A DNA stretch of 64,000 nucleotides from Salvelinus alpinus. Its lineage: Eukaryota > Chordata > Actinopteri > Salmoniformes > Salmonidae. The stretch covers positions 19,684,038 through 19,748,037 of the forward strand of contig NC_092098.1 of the NCBI RefSeq assembly GCF_045679555.1. Direction: 5' to 3'. The position numbers were made by a program, and so were the translations under genes. The notes beneath the pieces are model-generated. The model saw only the letters and a program-made list of their open reading frames with translations, was not told the origin of the DNA and ran no database searches. Shown piece by piece: positions 23,173 to 33,953 of this stretch (position 1 is its first letter; every line of letters starts with the position of its first letter).

Positions 23173-24337
23173 ATACGATACATTTATTAAACATAAGAAT
23201 GAGTGTGAGTTTGTCACAACCCGGCTCGTGGGAAGTGAGAAAGAACTCTTATAGGACCAGGGCACAAATAATAATATAATAATAATCAATAATTTTGCTC
23301 TTTACTAAGCCAGCTTACATATAAAACCTTATTTGTTCATCAAAAATTGTGAATAACTCACCACAGGTTAATGAGAAGGGTGTGCTTGAAAAGATGCACA
23401 TAACTCTACAATGTTGGGTTGTATTGAAGAGAGTCTCAGTCTTTTTCCACACACAGTCTATGCCTGTATTTATTGTTTTCATGCTAGTGAGGGCCAAGAA
23501 TCCCCTCTCACATAGGAACGTGGTTGCAAAGGGCATCAGAGTCTTAACAGCGCGATTTGCCAAGGCAGGATACTCTGAGCGCAGCCCAATCCAGAAATCT
23601 GGCAGTGACTTCTGATTAAATACAATTTTCACAGAACCGCTTGTTGCAATTTCGATGAGGATCTCTTGTATATGGATAACGAATCCAGTTGTTTGTGTCA
23701 TCCGTTTCCAGAAAGGACCTGCGTAATTGCGCACCCAACTCAGGTGCTTCGCTATATCACATTTGATATTGTCCATAAGCTTGAGTTCCTTTGCACACAA
23801 AAAATAATACAATGATGGAAAGACCTGTGTTGTCCTTGTTAATGCAGACAGAGAAGAGCACAATTTTGTCCCCCACATTGAATATAGTTGCAGAGAGTCC
23901 CTGTAATCCTAGATTCAGATCATTCAGGTGAGAAAAAACATCACCCAGATAGGCCAGTCGTGTGAGAAACTTGTCAGCACCAAACTTCCTAAGAATTAAG
24001 TCCTCCACAATTGTATGGGGCTTGCCTGTCCTAGCCACTCGGTAGCTCACCATATAAGACGCTTCTAGCCCCTTCATATTAATGGTATCTGTTGCTTTTA
24101 TACATGTCTTACTACTCGAAAGTCGTTTTAATTCTCGCTCAAAAAAACTCCCGTGGCTTATTTTTCAAATTGGCATGTTTTGTTTCTAAATGTCTGCGCA
24201 AGAGTGAAGGTTTTATCGAGTTGTGAGATAGTACTTTTGCACATACAGTTGAAGTCGGAAGTTTAGTGATTAAGTTTAGTCATTAAAACTCGTTTTTCAA
24301 CTACTCCACACATTTCTTCTTCACAAACTATAGTTTT

Positions 24338-24933
24338 TGTCATGTTTTGTCATTGATTATCATGTCTTGTCCCTGTGCTTCCCTTCTATTCGTTTCCCTC
24401 TGCTGGTCTTATTAGGTTCTTTCCCTCTTTCTTTCCCTCTCTCGCTCTCTCTCTCTATCGTTCCGTTCCTGCTCCCAGCTGTTCCTCATTCTCCTAACTA
24501 CCTCATTTACTCTTTCACACCTGTCCCCTATTTTGCCCTCTGATTAGAGTTCCTATTTCTCCCTCTGTTTTCCGCTTCTGTCCTTGTCGGATCCTTGTTT
24601 GATGTTTGCTGTTCTGTGTCCTTGTTCCGCCCTGTCGTGTTTTTGCCTTCTTCAGATGCTGCGTGTGAGCAGGTGTCTATGTCAGCTACGGCCTGTGCCT
24701 TCCCGAAGCGACCTGCAGTCTGTGGCCGCGTCTCCAGTCGTTCCTCTCTACTGACGAGAGGATTTCAGTTTTCCTGTTTTGGATTTACCTAAGATAATAT
24801 CCAGGAGTTTCGTGTTTTGTTTAAGACTGGAATACCTAAGATAATATCCAGGAGTATCGGTTTTTGTTTAAGACTGGAATAAAGACTCTGTTTCTATTAA
24901 GTCGCTTTTGGGTCCTCATTCACCAGCATAACA
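24338..24933 (+). repeat. 5' LTR of Ty3/gypsy element
   Basis: It starts TGTCATGTTTTGTC and ends CCAGCATAACA, 596 bp. It differs from the 3' LTR by a 47-bp tandem duplication around 24786-24880 (TACCTAAGATAATATCCAGG occurs twice). AATAAA lies near 24878. Confidence 0.95.
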
Positions 24934-24950
24934 GAAGGATCCGACCAAGA

Positions 24951-25871
24951 ATGGACCCAGCGACTACGGATTCTCGCAACACTGCCGTCGAGTTCCAGGG
25001 AGCAATGCTCGGCAGACACGAGCAGGAATTGTCTGCTGCTCGTCATGCCGTTGAGACCCTGGCCGCTCAGGTCTCCGACCTCTCAGGACAGTTTCAGGGT
25101 CTTCGTCTCGTGCCACCAGCTACTTCCTGGTCTTCCGAGTCTCCGGAACCTAGGGTTAATAACCCACCATGTTACTCTGGGCAGCCCACTGAGTGTCGCT
25201 CCTTTCTCACCCAGTGTGATATTGTGTTCTCTCTCCAGCCCAACACATACTCAAGAGAGAGAGCTCGGATCGCTTACGTCATATCACTCCTTACTGGTCG
25301 GGCTCGGGAGTGGGGCACAGCTATCTGGGAGGCAAGGGCTGAGTGTTCTAACGATTATCAGAACTTTAAAGAGGAGATGATAGGGGTTTTTGATCGTTCA
25401 GTTTTTGGGAAGGAGGCTTCCAGGGCCCTGGCTTCCCTATGTCAAGGTGATCGATCCATAACGGATTACTCTATAGAGTTTCGCACTCTTGCTGCCTCCA
25501 GTGACTGGAACGAGCCGGCGTTGCTCGCTCGTTTTCTGGAGGGACTCCACGCTGAGGTTAAGGATGAGATTCTCTCCCGGGAGGTTCCTTCCAGCGTGGA
25601 CTCTTTGATTGCACTCGCCATCCGCATAGAACGACGGGTAGATCTTCGTCACCGAGCTCGTGGAAGAGAGCTCGCGTTAACGGTGTTCCCCCTCTCCGCA
25701 TCTCAACCATCTCCTCCCACCGGCTCAGAGACTGAGCCCATGCAGCTGGGAGGTATTCGCATCTCGACTAAGGAGAGGGAACGGAGAATCACCAACCGCC
25801 TTTGCCTCTATTGCGGTTCTGCTGGACATTTTGTCATGTCATGTCCAGTAAAAGCCAGAGCTCATCAGTAA
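24951..25871 (+). CDS. gag: Gag of Ty3/gypsy element
   Basis: Structural protein that forms the particle and packages RNA. The ATG at 24951 ([10 protein letters not shown]) lies 18 nt after the LTR and gives 306 residues; the frame is open further up into the LTR (ATG at 24864), but that part reads LTR sequence. A coiled-coil-like leader ([20 protein letters not shown]) is followed by the Ty3 capsid region ([20 protein letters not shown], then [14 protein letters not shown]) and a single zinc knuckle [14 protein letters not shown] (C-x2-C-x4-H-x4-C) near the end. The stop at 25869 overlaps pol, which is in the -1 frame. The frame is intact. Confidence 0.92.
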   Translation: MDPATTDSRNTAVEFQGAMLGRHEQELSAARHAVETLAAQVSDLSGQFQGLRLVPPATSWSSESPEPRVNNPPCYSGQPTECRSFLTQCDIVFSLQPNTYSRERARIAYVISLLTGRAREWGTAIWEARAECSNDYQNFKEEMIGVFDRSVFGKEASRALASLCQGDRSITDYSIEFRTLAASSDWNEPALLARFLEGLHAEVKDEILSREVPSSVDSLIALAIRIERRVDLRHRARGRELALTVFPLSASQPSPPTGSETEPMQLGGIRISTKERERRITNRLCLYCGSAGHFVMSCPVKARAHQ

Positions 25872-28800
25872 GCGGAGGGCTACTGGTGAGCGCTACTACT
25901 CAGGTCTCTCCATCAAGATCCTGTACTACCTTGTCGGTCCATCTACGCTGGACCGGTTCGGCTGCTTCCTGCAGTGCCTTGATAGACTCTGGGGCTGAGG
26001 GTTGTTTTATGGACGAAGCATGGGCTCGGAAACATGACATTCCTCTCAGACAGTTAGGGAAGCCCACGCCCATGTTCGCCTTAGATGGTAGTCTTCTCCC
26101 CAGTATCAGATGTGAGACACTACCTTTAACCCTCACAGTATCTGGTAACCACAGTGAGACCATTTCCTTTTTGATTTTTCGTTCACCTTTTACACCTGTT
26201 GTTTTGGGTCATCCCTGGCTAGTATGTCATAATCCTTCTATTAATTGGTCTAGTAATTCTATCCTATCCTGGAACGTTTCTTGTCATGTGAAGTGTTTAA
26301 TGTCTGCTATCCCTCCTGTTTCTTCTGTCCCCTTTTCTCAGGAGGAACCTGGTGATTTGACAGGAGTGCCGGAGGAATATCATGATCTGCGCACGGTCTT
26401 CAGTCGGTCCAGAGCCAACTCTCTTCCTCCTCACCGGTCGTATGATTGTTGTATTGATCTCCTTCCGGGGACCACTCCCCCTCGGGGTAGACTATACTCT
26501 CTGTCGGCTCCCGAACGTAAGGCTCTCGAGGATTATCTGTCTGTTTCTCTCGACGCCGGTACCGTGGTGCCTTCTTCCTCTCCCGCCGGAGCGGGGTTTT
26601 TTTTTGTTAAGAAGAAGGACGGTACTCTGCGCCCCTGCGTGGATTATCGAGGGCTGAATGACATAACGGTTAAGAATCGTTATCCGCTTCCCCTTATGTC
26701 GTCAGCCTTCGAGATTCTGCAGGGAGCCAGGTTCTTTACTAAGTTGGACCTTCGTAACGCTTACCATCTCGTGCGCATCAGAGAGGGGGACGAGTGGAAA
26801 ACGGCGTTTAACACTCCGTTAGGGCATTTTGAATACCGGGTTCTGCCGTTCGGTCTCGCTAATGCTCCAGCTGTCTTTCAGGCATTAGTTAATGATGTAC
26901 TGAGAGACATGCTGAACATCTTTGTTTTCGTTTACCTTGACGATATCCTGATTTTTTCACCGTCACTCGAGATTCATGTTCAGCACGTTCGACGTGTACT
27001 CCAGCGCCTTTTAGAGAATTGTCTCTACGTGAAGGCTGAGAAGTGCGCCTTTCATGTCTCCTCTGTCACATTTCTCGGTTCTGTTATTTCCGCTGAAGGC
27101 ATTCAGATGGACCCCGCTAAGGTCCAGGCTGTCAGCGATTGGCCCGTTCCTAAGTCACGTGTCGAGTTGCAGCGCTTTCTCGGTTTCGCTAATTTCTATC
27201 GGCGTTTCATTCGTAATTTCGGTCAAGTGGCTGCCCCTCTCACAGCTCTGACTTCTGTCAAGACGTGCTTTAAGTGGTCCGGTTCCGCCCAGGGAGCTTT
27301 TGATCTCCTCAAGAAGCGTTTTACATCCGCTCCTATCCTTGTTACTCCTGACGTCACTAAACAATTCATTGTCGAGGTTGACGCTTCAGAGGTGGGCGTG
27401 GGAGCCATTCTGTCCCAGCGCTTCCATTCTGACGATAAGGTCCATCCTTGCGCTTATTTTTCTCATCGCCTGTCGCCATCGGAACGCAACTATGATGTGG
27501 GTAACCGCGAACTGCTCGCCATCCGCTTAGCCATAGGCGAATGGCGACAGTGGTTGGAGGGGGCGACCGTCCCTTTTGTCGTTTGGACTGACCATAAGAA
27601 CCTTGAGTACATCCGTTCTGCCAAACGACTTAATGCACGTCAAGCTCGTTGGGCGTTGTTTTTCGCTCGTTTCGAGTTCGTGATTTCTTATCGCCCGGGA
27701 AATAAGAACACCAAGCCTGATGCCTTATCCCGTCTCTTTAGTTCTTCTGTGGCTTCTACCGACCCCGAGGGGATTCTCCCTGAAGGGCGTGTTGTCGGGT
27801 TGACTGTCTGGGGAATTGAGAGACAGGTAAAGCAAGCACTCACTCACACTGCGTCGCCGCGCGCTTGTCCTAGTAACCTTCTGTTCGTTCCTGTCTCTAC
27901 TCGTCTGGCTGTTCTTCAGTGGGCTCACTCTGCCAAGTTAGCTGGCCACCCCGGCGTTCGGGGTACGCTTGCTTCTATTCGCCAGCGGTTTTGGTGGCCT
28001 ACTCAGGAGCGTGACACGCGCCGTTTCGTGGCTGCTTGTTCGGACTGCGCGCAGACTAAGTCAGGTAACTCTCCTCCTGCCGGTCGTCTCAGACCGCTTC
28101 CCATTCCTTCTCGACCATGGTCTCACATCGCCTTAGACTTTATTACCGGTCTGCCTTCGTCTGCGGGGAAGACTGTGATTCTTACGGTTGTCGATAGGTT
28201 CTCTAAGGCGGCACATTTCATTCCCCTCGCTAAGCTTCCTTCCGCTAAGGAGACGGCACAAATCATCATTGAGAATGTGTTCAGAATTCATGGCCTCCCG
28301 TTAGACGCCGTTTCAGACAGAGGCCCGCAATTCACGTCACAGTTTTGGAGGGAGTTCTGTCGTTTGATTGGTGCTTCCGTCAGTCTCTCTTCCGGGTTTC
28401 ATCCCCAGTCTAACGGTCAAGCAGAAAGGGCCAATCAGTCGATTGGTCGCATATTACGCAGCCTTTCTTTTCGAAACCCTGCGTCTTGGGCAGAACAGCT
28501 CCCCTGGGCAGAATACGCTCACAACTCGCTTCCTTCGTCTGCTACCGGGCTATCTCCGTTTCAGAGTAGTCTTGGGTACCAGCCTCCTCTGTTCTCGTCC
28601 CAGCTCGCCGAGTCCAGCGTTCCCTCCGCTCAGGCTTTTGTCCAACGTTGTGAGCGCACCTGGAGGAGGGTCAGGTCTGCACTTTGCCGTTACAGGGCGC
28701 AGACTGTGAGAGCCGCCAATAAACGTAGGATTAAGAGTCCTAGGTATTGTCGCGGTCAGAGAGTGTGGCTTTCCACTCGTAACCTTCCCCTTACGACAGC

Positions 28801-29056
28801 TTCTCGCAAGTTGACTCCGCGGTTCATTGGTCCGTTCCGTGTCTCTCAGGTCGTCAATCCTGTCGCTGTGCGACTGCTTCTTCCGCGACATCTTCGTCGC
28901 GTCCACCCTGTCTTCCATGTCTCCTGTGTCAAGCCTTTTCTTCGCGCCCCCGTTCGTCTTCCCTCCCCCCCCCCGTCCTTGTCGAGGGCGCACCTATTTA
29001 CAAGGTACGGAAGATCATGGACATGCGTTCTCGGGGACGTGGTCACCAGTACTTAG
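25802..29056 (+). CDS. pol: Pol of Ty3/gypsy chromovirus: PR-RT-RNaseH-IN
   Basis: Polyprotein frame of 1084 codons, overlapping gag by 70 nt in the -1 frame. In order: aspartic protease with [10 protein letters not shown] (about residue 60); reverse transcriptase with [29 protein letters not shown] and the catalytic YLDDIL; RNase H with [14 protein letters not shown] and TDHKNLEYI; integrase with the HHCC zinc finger ([10 protein letters not shown] to CSDCAQ) and the DDE core ([28 protein letters not shown]). The C-terminal [15 protein letters not shown] block precedes a chromodomain. A C run at about 28964-28974 shifts the frame, so the last 27 residues are abnormal and the chromodomain falls into another frame. 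How pol is translated is unclear: no typical slippery heptamer is obvious in the overlap. Confidence 0.93.
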   Translation: MPLLRFCWTFCHVMSSKSQSSSVSGGLLVSATTQVSPSRSCTTLSVHLRWTGSAASCSALIDSGAEGCFMDEAWARKHDIPLRQLGKPTPMFALDGSLLPSIRCETLPLTLTVSGNHSETISFLIFRSPFTPVVLGHPWLVCHNPSINWSSNSILSWNVSCHVKCLMSAIPPVSSVPFSQEEPGDLTGVPEEYHDLRTVFSRSRANSLPPHRSYDCCIDLLPGTTPPRGRLYSLSAPERKALEDYLSVSLDAGTVVPSSSPAGAGFFFVKKKDGTLRPCVDYRGLNDITVKNRYPLPLMSSAFEILQGARFFTKLDLRNAYHLVRIREGDEWKTAFNTPLGHFEYRVLPFGLANAPAVFQALVNDVLRDMLNIFVFVYLDDILIFSPSLEIHVQHVRRVLQRLLENCLYVKAEKCAFHVSSVTFLGSVISAEGIQMDPAKVQAVSDWPVPKSRVELQRFLGFANFYRRFIRNFGQVAAPLTALTSVKTCFKWSGSAQGAFDLLKKRFTSAPILVTPDVTKQFIVEVDASEVGVGAILSQRFHSDDKVHPCAYFSHRLSPSERNYDVGNRELLAIRLAIGEWRQWLEGATVPFVVWTDHKNLEYIRSAKRLNARQARWALFFARFEFVISYRPGNKNTKPDALSRLFSSSVASTDPEGILPEGRVVGLTVWGIERQVKQALTHTASPRACPSNLLFVPVSTRLAVLQWAHSAKLAGHPGVRGTLASIRQRFWWPTQERDTRRFVAACSDCAQTKSGNSPPAGRLRPLPIPSRPWSHIALDFITGLPSSAGKTVILTVVDRFSKAAHFIPLAKLPSAKETAQIIIENVFRIHGLPLDAVSDRGPQFTSQFWREFCRLIGASVSLSSGFHPQSNGQAERANQSIGRILRSLSFRNPASWAEQLPWAEYAHNSLPSSATGLSPFQSSLGYQPPLFSSQLAESSVPSAQAFVQRCERTWRRVRSALCRYRAQTVRAANKRRIKSPRYCRGQRVWLSTRNLPLTTASRKLTPRFIGPFRVSQVVNPVAVRLLLPRHLRRVHPVFHVSCVKPFLRAPVRLPSPPPSLSRAHLFTRYGRSWTCVLGDVVTST

Positions 29057-29190
29057 TGGATTGGGAGGGTTACGGTCCTGAGGAGAGGAGTTGGGTTCCA
29101 TCTCGGGACGTGCTGGACCGTTCGTTGATTGATGATTTCCTCCGTTGCCGCCAGGGTTCCTCCTCGAGTGCGCCAGGAGGCGCTCGGTGA
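28975..29190 (+). pseudogene. chromodomain end of Pol, out of frame
   Basis: The frame gives [17 protein letters not shown], then [19 protein letters not shown] and [12 protein letters not shown], which is the chromodomain pattern of chromovirus integrases that read chromatin marks to guide insertion. It is separated from the main pol frame by a length change in the C run near 28970, so it is not joined to the integrase as read. Confidence 0.8.
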
Positions 29191-29202
29191 GTGGGGGGGT
29201 AC

Positions 29203-29751
29203 TGTCATGTTTTGTCATTGATTATCATGTCTTGTCCCTGTGCTTCCCTTCTATTCGTTTCCCTCTGCTGGTCTTATTAGGTTCTTTCCCTCTTTCTTTC
29301 CCTCTCTCGCTCTCTCTCTCTATCGTTCCGTTCCTGCTCCCAGCTGTTCCTCATTCTCCTAACTACCTCATTTACTCTTTCACACCTGTCCCCTATTTTG
29401 CCCTCTGATTAGAGTTCCTATTTCTCCCTCTGTTTTCCGCTTCTGTCCTTGTCGGATCCTTGTTTGATGTTTGCTGTTCTGTGTCCTTGTTCCGCCCTGT
29501 CGTGTTTTTGCCTTCTTCAGATGCTGCGTGTGAGCAGGTGTCTATGTCAGCTACGGCCTGTGCCTTCCCGAAGCGACCTGCAGTCTGTGGCCGCGTCTCC
29601 AGTCGTTCCTCTCTACTGACGAGAGGATTTCAGTTTTCCTGTTTTGGATTTACCTAAGATAATATCCAGGAGTATCGGTTTTTGTTTAAGACTGGAATAA
29701 AGACTCTGTTTCTATTAAGTCGCTTTTGGGTCCTCATTCACCAGCATAACA
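29203..29751 (+). repeat. 3' LTR of Ty3/gypsy element
   Basis: 549 bp, TGTCATG...AGCATAACA, with a single copy of the segment that is doubled in the 5' LTR. Confidence 0.95.
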
Positions 29752-29987
29752 GTTTTGGCAAGTCGGTTAGGACATCTACTTTGTGCATGACACAAGTAAT
29801 TTTTCCAACAATTGTTTACAGACAGATGATTTCACTTATAGTTCACTGTATCACAATTCCAGTGGGTCAGAAGTGTCACGTTCCTGACCTGTTTTCTTTT
29901 GTCTTGTATTTATTTAGTTGGTCAGGGCGTGAGTTGGGTGGGTTTGTCTGTGTGATTTTCTATGTTGGGATGTTTGTGTTCGGCCGG

Positions 29988-30043
29988 GTATGATTCTCAA
30001 TCAGAGGCAGCTGTCAATCGTTGTCCCTGATTGAGAATCATAC
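29988..30043. other. 17-bp hairpin within LTR of element A
   Basis: GTATGATTCTCAATCAG (29988-30004) and CTGATTGAGAATCATAC (30027-30043) are perfect complements around a 22-nt loop. The same hairpin is in the 3' LTR (32127-32182 region) and, with slight changes, in both LTRs of element B. Confidence 0.85.
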
Positions 30044-30183
30044 TTAGGCAGCCTGGGTTTCACGTGTGTGTTGTGGGTGTTTGTTTCCGTGTTTGTATTC
30101 GTGCCACACGGGACTGTTGTCGGTTGTATTCATTTTGTTATTTTGTTTCATGTTAGTGTTCAGTTTCGATTTAATAAATTATC

Positions 30184-31999
30184 ATGAGCACTACCCACTC
30201 TGCGTGTTGGTCCGATCCATGCTCCTCCTCGTCTGAGGAGGAGAACGACTATGACGACCGTTACAGAAACACCCACCCCAAAAGGATCAAGCAGAGTGGG
30301 AACAGACAGCAGCAGCAGCAGAGACCGAGGACACAGGACTCGTGGACTTGGGAGGAGATCCTGGACGGCAAAGGACCCTGGGCTCAGCCAGGGGAATATC
30401 GCCGTCCCAAGGCGGAGTTGGAGGCAGCGAAGGCAGAGAGGCGCTGGTATGAGGAGGCAGCGCGGCGACGCGGTTGGGAGCCCGAGAGTCAGACCCAAAA
30501 ATGTCTTGGGGGGGGGGGGGGCACACGCGGAGTGTGGCAAAGCCGGGTAGGATACCTGAGCCAACTCCCCGTGCTTACCGTGGAGTGAGAGGGCGTCGTA
30601 CTGGTCAGACACCGTGTTATGCGGTAAAGCGCACGGTGTCCCCAGTACGCGTGCTTAATCCAGTGCGGGCTATTCCACCTTGCCGCACTGGCCGGGCTAG
30701 GTTGGGCATCGAGCCGGGTGTCATGAAGCCGGCCCAACGCATCTGGCCTCCAGTGCGTCTCCTCGGGCCGGCGTACATGGCACCAGCCTTACAAATGGTG
30801 TCCCCGGTTCGCCAGCATAGCCCAGTGCGGGTTTTTCCACCTCGCCGCACTGGCAGGGCTACGGGGACCATTCAACCTGGTAAGGTTGGGCAGGCTCGGT
30901 GCTCAAGAGCGCGTGTCCTCCTTCACGGTCCGGTTTTTCCGGTGCCACCTCCACGTACCAGTCCTCCGGTGGCAGCCCCCGCACCAGGCTGTCTCTCCGT
31001 CTTCTCTCTCCAGTTGCTCCCACCTGTCCAGCGCTGTCAGAGCCTTCCTCCTCTCCAGCGCAGCCAATGTCTGAGCTGCCTGCCTGCCCAGCGCTGTCTG
31101 AACTGCCTGCCTGCCCAGCACTGTCTGTACTGCCTGCCTGCCCAGCGCTGTCTGAACTGTCTGCCTGCCCAGCGCTGTCTGAGCTGCCTGCCTGCCCAGC
31201 GCTGTCTGAGCTGCCTGCCTGCCCAGCGCTGTCCGTCTGTCCCGAGCCGTCAGAGCTGCCCGTCTGTACTGAGTCTTCAAAGCCGCCCGTCTGTACTGAG
31301 CCTTCAAAGCCGCCCGTCTGTCCTGAGCCTTTAGAGCCGTCTGCCAGACAGGAGCCGCTAGAGCCTTCTGCCAGACAGGAGCCGCTAGAGCCTTCCGCCA
31401 GACAGGAGCCGCTAGAGCCTTCCGCCAGACAGGAGCAGCCAGAGTCTTCCGCCAGACAGGATCCGTCAGAGCCGTCCAGCCAGGACCAGCCAGAGCCGTC
31501 CAGCCAGGACCAGCCAGAGCCGTCCAGCCAGGAACAGCCAGAGCCGTCCAGCCAGGATCCGCCAGGGCCGCCAACCAGCCAGGATCCGCCAGGGCCGCCA
31601 GCCAGCCAGGATCCGCCAGGGCCGCCAGCCAGCCAGGATCCGCCAGGGCCGCCAGCCAGCCAGGATCCGCCAGGGCCGCCAGCCAGCCAGGAGCTGCCAG
31701 AGCCAGCCAGCCAGGATCCGCCAGAGCCAGCCAGCCAGGATCCGCCAGAGCCAGCCAGCCAGGATCCGCCCCTCAGTCCGGTGCTGCCCCTCAGTCCGGT
31801 GCTGCCCCTCAGTCCGGAGCTGCCCCTTAATCCAATGGGGTTTATATGGAGGGTGGCCATTGGGAAGAGGCCACGGAAGCGGGGTTTGACTATGGTGGGG
31901 TGGGGACCACGACTAGCGCCAGAGCCGCCACCGTGGACAGACGCCCACCCAGACCCTCCCCTGGAGTTTATGCTGGTGCGCCCGGAGTTCGCACCTTAA
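30184..31999 (+). pseudogene. proline-rich ORF of LTR element A, frameshifted
   Basis: Unknown protein. The only good start is an ATG at 30184 inside the 5' LTR, giving MSTTHSACWSDPCSSSSEEE, then a Gln run, TQDSWTWEEILDGKGPWA and a charged helix. The frame ends at 30588 after a G run (about 30508-30519) and continues in another frame to about 31000 (HAYRGVRGRR, TVSPVRVLNPVRAIPPCRTG, MVSPVRQHSPVRVF), then in the third frame to 31999 as imperfect proline repeats (ACPALSELP, SARQEPLEP, SSQDQPEP, PASQDPPGP). Element B encodes the same order of blocks, which supports a real ancestral protein of about 600 residues. There is no zinc knuckle or known domain; a divergent Gag is possible but unproven. 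Confidence 0.6.
31074..31775 (+). repeat. coding tandem repeats in element A
   Basis: Three successive arrays: units built on CTGCCTGCCTGCCCAGCGCT (about 31078-31230), on GAGCCGCTAGAGCCTTCCGC (about 31330-31440) and on CCAGCCAGGATCCGCCAG (about 31540-31770). Unit lengths are near 30 bp, a multiple of three. Confidence 0.85.
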
Positions 32000-32011
32000 G
32001 GGGGGGGGTTA

Positions 32012-32405
32012 TGTCACGTTCCTGACCTGTTTTCTTTTGTCTTGTATTTATTTAGTTGGTCAGGGCATGAGTTGGGTGGGTTTGTCTATGTGTGATTTTC
32101 TATGTTGGGATGTTTGTGTTCGGCCGGGTATGATTCTCAATCAGAGGCAGCTGTCAATCGTTGTCCCTGATTGAGAATCATACTTAGGCAGCCTGGGTTT
32201 CACGTGTGTGTTGTGGGTGTTTGTTTCCGTGTTTGTATTCGTGCCACATGGGACTGTTGTCGGTTGTATTCATTTTTTTATTTTGTTTCATGTTAGTGTT
32301 CAGTTTCGATTTAATAAATTATCATGAGCACTACCCACTCTGCGTGTTGGTCCGATCCATGCTCCTCCTTGTCTGAGGAGGAGAACGACTATGACGACCT
32401 TTACA
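32012..32405 (+). repeat. 3' LTR of element A
   Basis: 394 bp, the same as the 5' LTR except for a 2-bp insertion and a few substitutions. Confidence 0.9.
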
Positions 32406-32573
32406 AGAAGTTTACAAACACTAAGTTGACTGTTCCTTTAAACAGCTTGGAAAATTCCAGAAAATGATGTCATGGCTTTAGAAGCTTCTGACATCATTTG
32501 AGTCAATTGGAGGTGTACCTGTAGATGTATTTCAAGGCCTACCTTTCAACTCATTGCCTCTTTGCTTGACATC

Positions 32574-33568
32574 ATGGGAAAATCAAAAGAAATCATTCAA
32601 GACCAAAATTGTAGACCTCCACAAGTCTGGTTCATCCTTGGAAGCAATTTCCAAACGCCTGAAGGTACCACGTTCATCTGTACAAACAATAGTACGCAAG
32701 TATAAACACCATGGGACCACGCAGCCGTCATACATCTCAGGAAGGACACGCATTCTGTCTCCTAGAGATGAACGTACTTTGGTGTGAAAAGTGCAAATCA
32801 ATCCCAGAACAACAGCAAAGGACCGTGAAGATGCTGGAGGAAACACAAAAGTATCTATATCCACAGTAAAACGAGTCCTATATTGACATAACCTGAAAGG
32901 CCACTCAGCAAGGAAGAAGCCACTGCTCCAAAACCGCCATAAAAAGCCAGACTACAGTTTGCAACTGCACATGGGGACAAAGATTGTACATTTTGGAGAA
33001 ATGTCCTCTGGTCTGATGAAACAAAAATAGAATTGTTTGGCAATAATGAACATTGTTATGTTTAGAGGAAAAAGAGGGAGGCTTGCAAGCCGAAGAACAC
33101 CATCCCAACCGAGACGCACGGGGGTGAAAGCATCATGTTGTGGGGTGCTTTGCTGCAGGAGGGACTGGTGCACTTCACAAAATAGATGGCATCATGACAA
33201 AGGAAAATTATGTGGATATATTGAAGCAACATCTCAAGACATCAGTCAGGAAGTTAAAGCTTGGTCGCAAATGTGTCTTCCAAATGGACAATGTCCCCAA
33301 GCATACTTCCAAATTTGTGGCAAAATGGCTAAAGGACAACAAAGTCAAGGTATTGGAGTGGCCATCACAAAGCCCTGACCTCAATCCCATAGAAAATTTG
33401 TGGGCAGAACTGAAAAAGCGTGTGCGAACAAGGAGGCCTATGAACCTGACTCAGTTACACCAGCTGTCAGGAGGAATGGGCCAAAATTCACCCAACTTAT
33501 TGTGGGAAGCTTGTGGAAGGCTACCTGAAACGTTTGACCCAAGTTAAACAATTTAAAGGCAATGCTAC
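32574..33568 (+). pseudogene. Tc1-like transposase, decayed
   Basis: It starts MGKSKE at 32574 in a broken frame; the helix-turn-helix part KIVDLHKSGSSLEAISKRLK and VPRSSVQTIVRKYKHHGTTQ is open to 32787. The catalytic region is broken by stops and shifts near 32785, 32885 and 33060 ([11 protein letters not shown] is still readable near 33010). 33140-33547 is open with QMDNVPKHTSKFVAKWLKD and [20 protein letters not shown]. The element can no longer move itself. Confidence 0.85.
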
Positions 33569-33953
33569 CAAATACTAATTGAGTGTATGTAAACTTCTGA
33601 CCCACTGGAAATGTGATGAAAGAAATAAAAGCTGAAATAAATAATTCTCTCTACCTGTAACGTCCTGACCAGAGTTCTTATGTGTTGTGCTTGTTTTAGT
33701 GTTGGTCAGGACGTGAGCTGGGTGGGCATTCTATGTTGTGTGTCTAGTTTGTCTGTTTCTGTGTTCAGCCTAATATGGTTCTCAATCAGAGGCAGCTGTC
33801 AATCGTTGTCCCTGATTGAGAATCATATATAGGTGGCTTGTTTTGTGTTGGGAGTTTGTGGGTGGTTGTTTTCTGTGTCAGTGTTTGTACCACACGGGAC
33901 TGTTACGGTTAGTTATTTTGTTATTTTGTAATTGTTTTCGTGCATATTAAATC

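Larger units (their letters stand above)
24338..29751 (+). mobile_element. Ty3/gypsy chromovirus, near-complete
   Basis: A 5414-bp LTR retrotransposon flanked by a 5-bp direct repeat GTTTT (24333-24337 and 29752-29756). Order: 5' LTR, gag, pol with protease, reverse transcriptase, RNase H and integrase, then a chromodomain frame, a purine-rich tract GAGTGGGGGGGT before 29203, and the 3' LTR. The LTRs are almost the same apart from one duplication, so the insertion is fairly young. It lies inside the Tc1 element, in the same orientation. Confidence 0.95.
29874..32405 (+). mobile_element. non-autonomous LTR retrotransposon A
   Basis: A 2532-bp element flanked by AGAAG (29869-29873 and 32406-32410). 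LTRs are 29874-30265 (392 bp) and 32012-32405 (394 bp), both TGTCACGTTCC...GTTACA or CTTTACA, with a purine tract AAGGGGGGGGGTTA just before the 3' LTR. The interior encodes a proline-rich protein but no protease, reverse transcriptase or integrase, so it must be moved by another element, plausibly a Ty3 relative. It is inside the Tc1 element and related to element B at 33656. Confidence 0.88.

Noticed and set aside
25802..25871. Programmed -1 frameshift site between gag and pol
   Set aside because: The frames overlap in the right relation, but no standard slippery heptamer with a following stem is evident; the mechanism is left open.
30859..31860. Long minus-strand open frame (333 codons, Gly/Ser/Trp-rich) opposite the element-A repeats
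   Set aside because: It is the antisense of the GC-rich proline-coding tandem repeats, which keep all frames open; no start context or family features.
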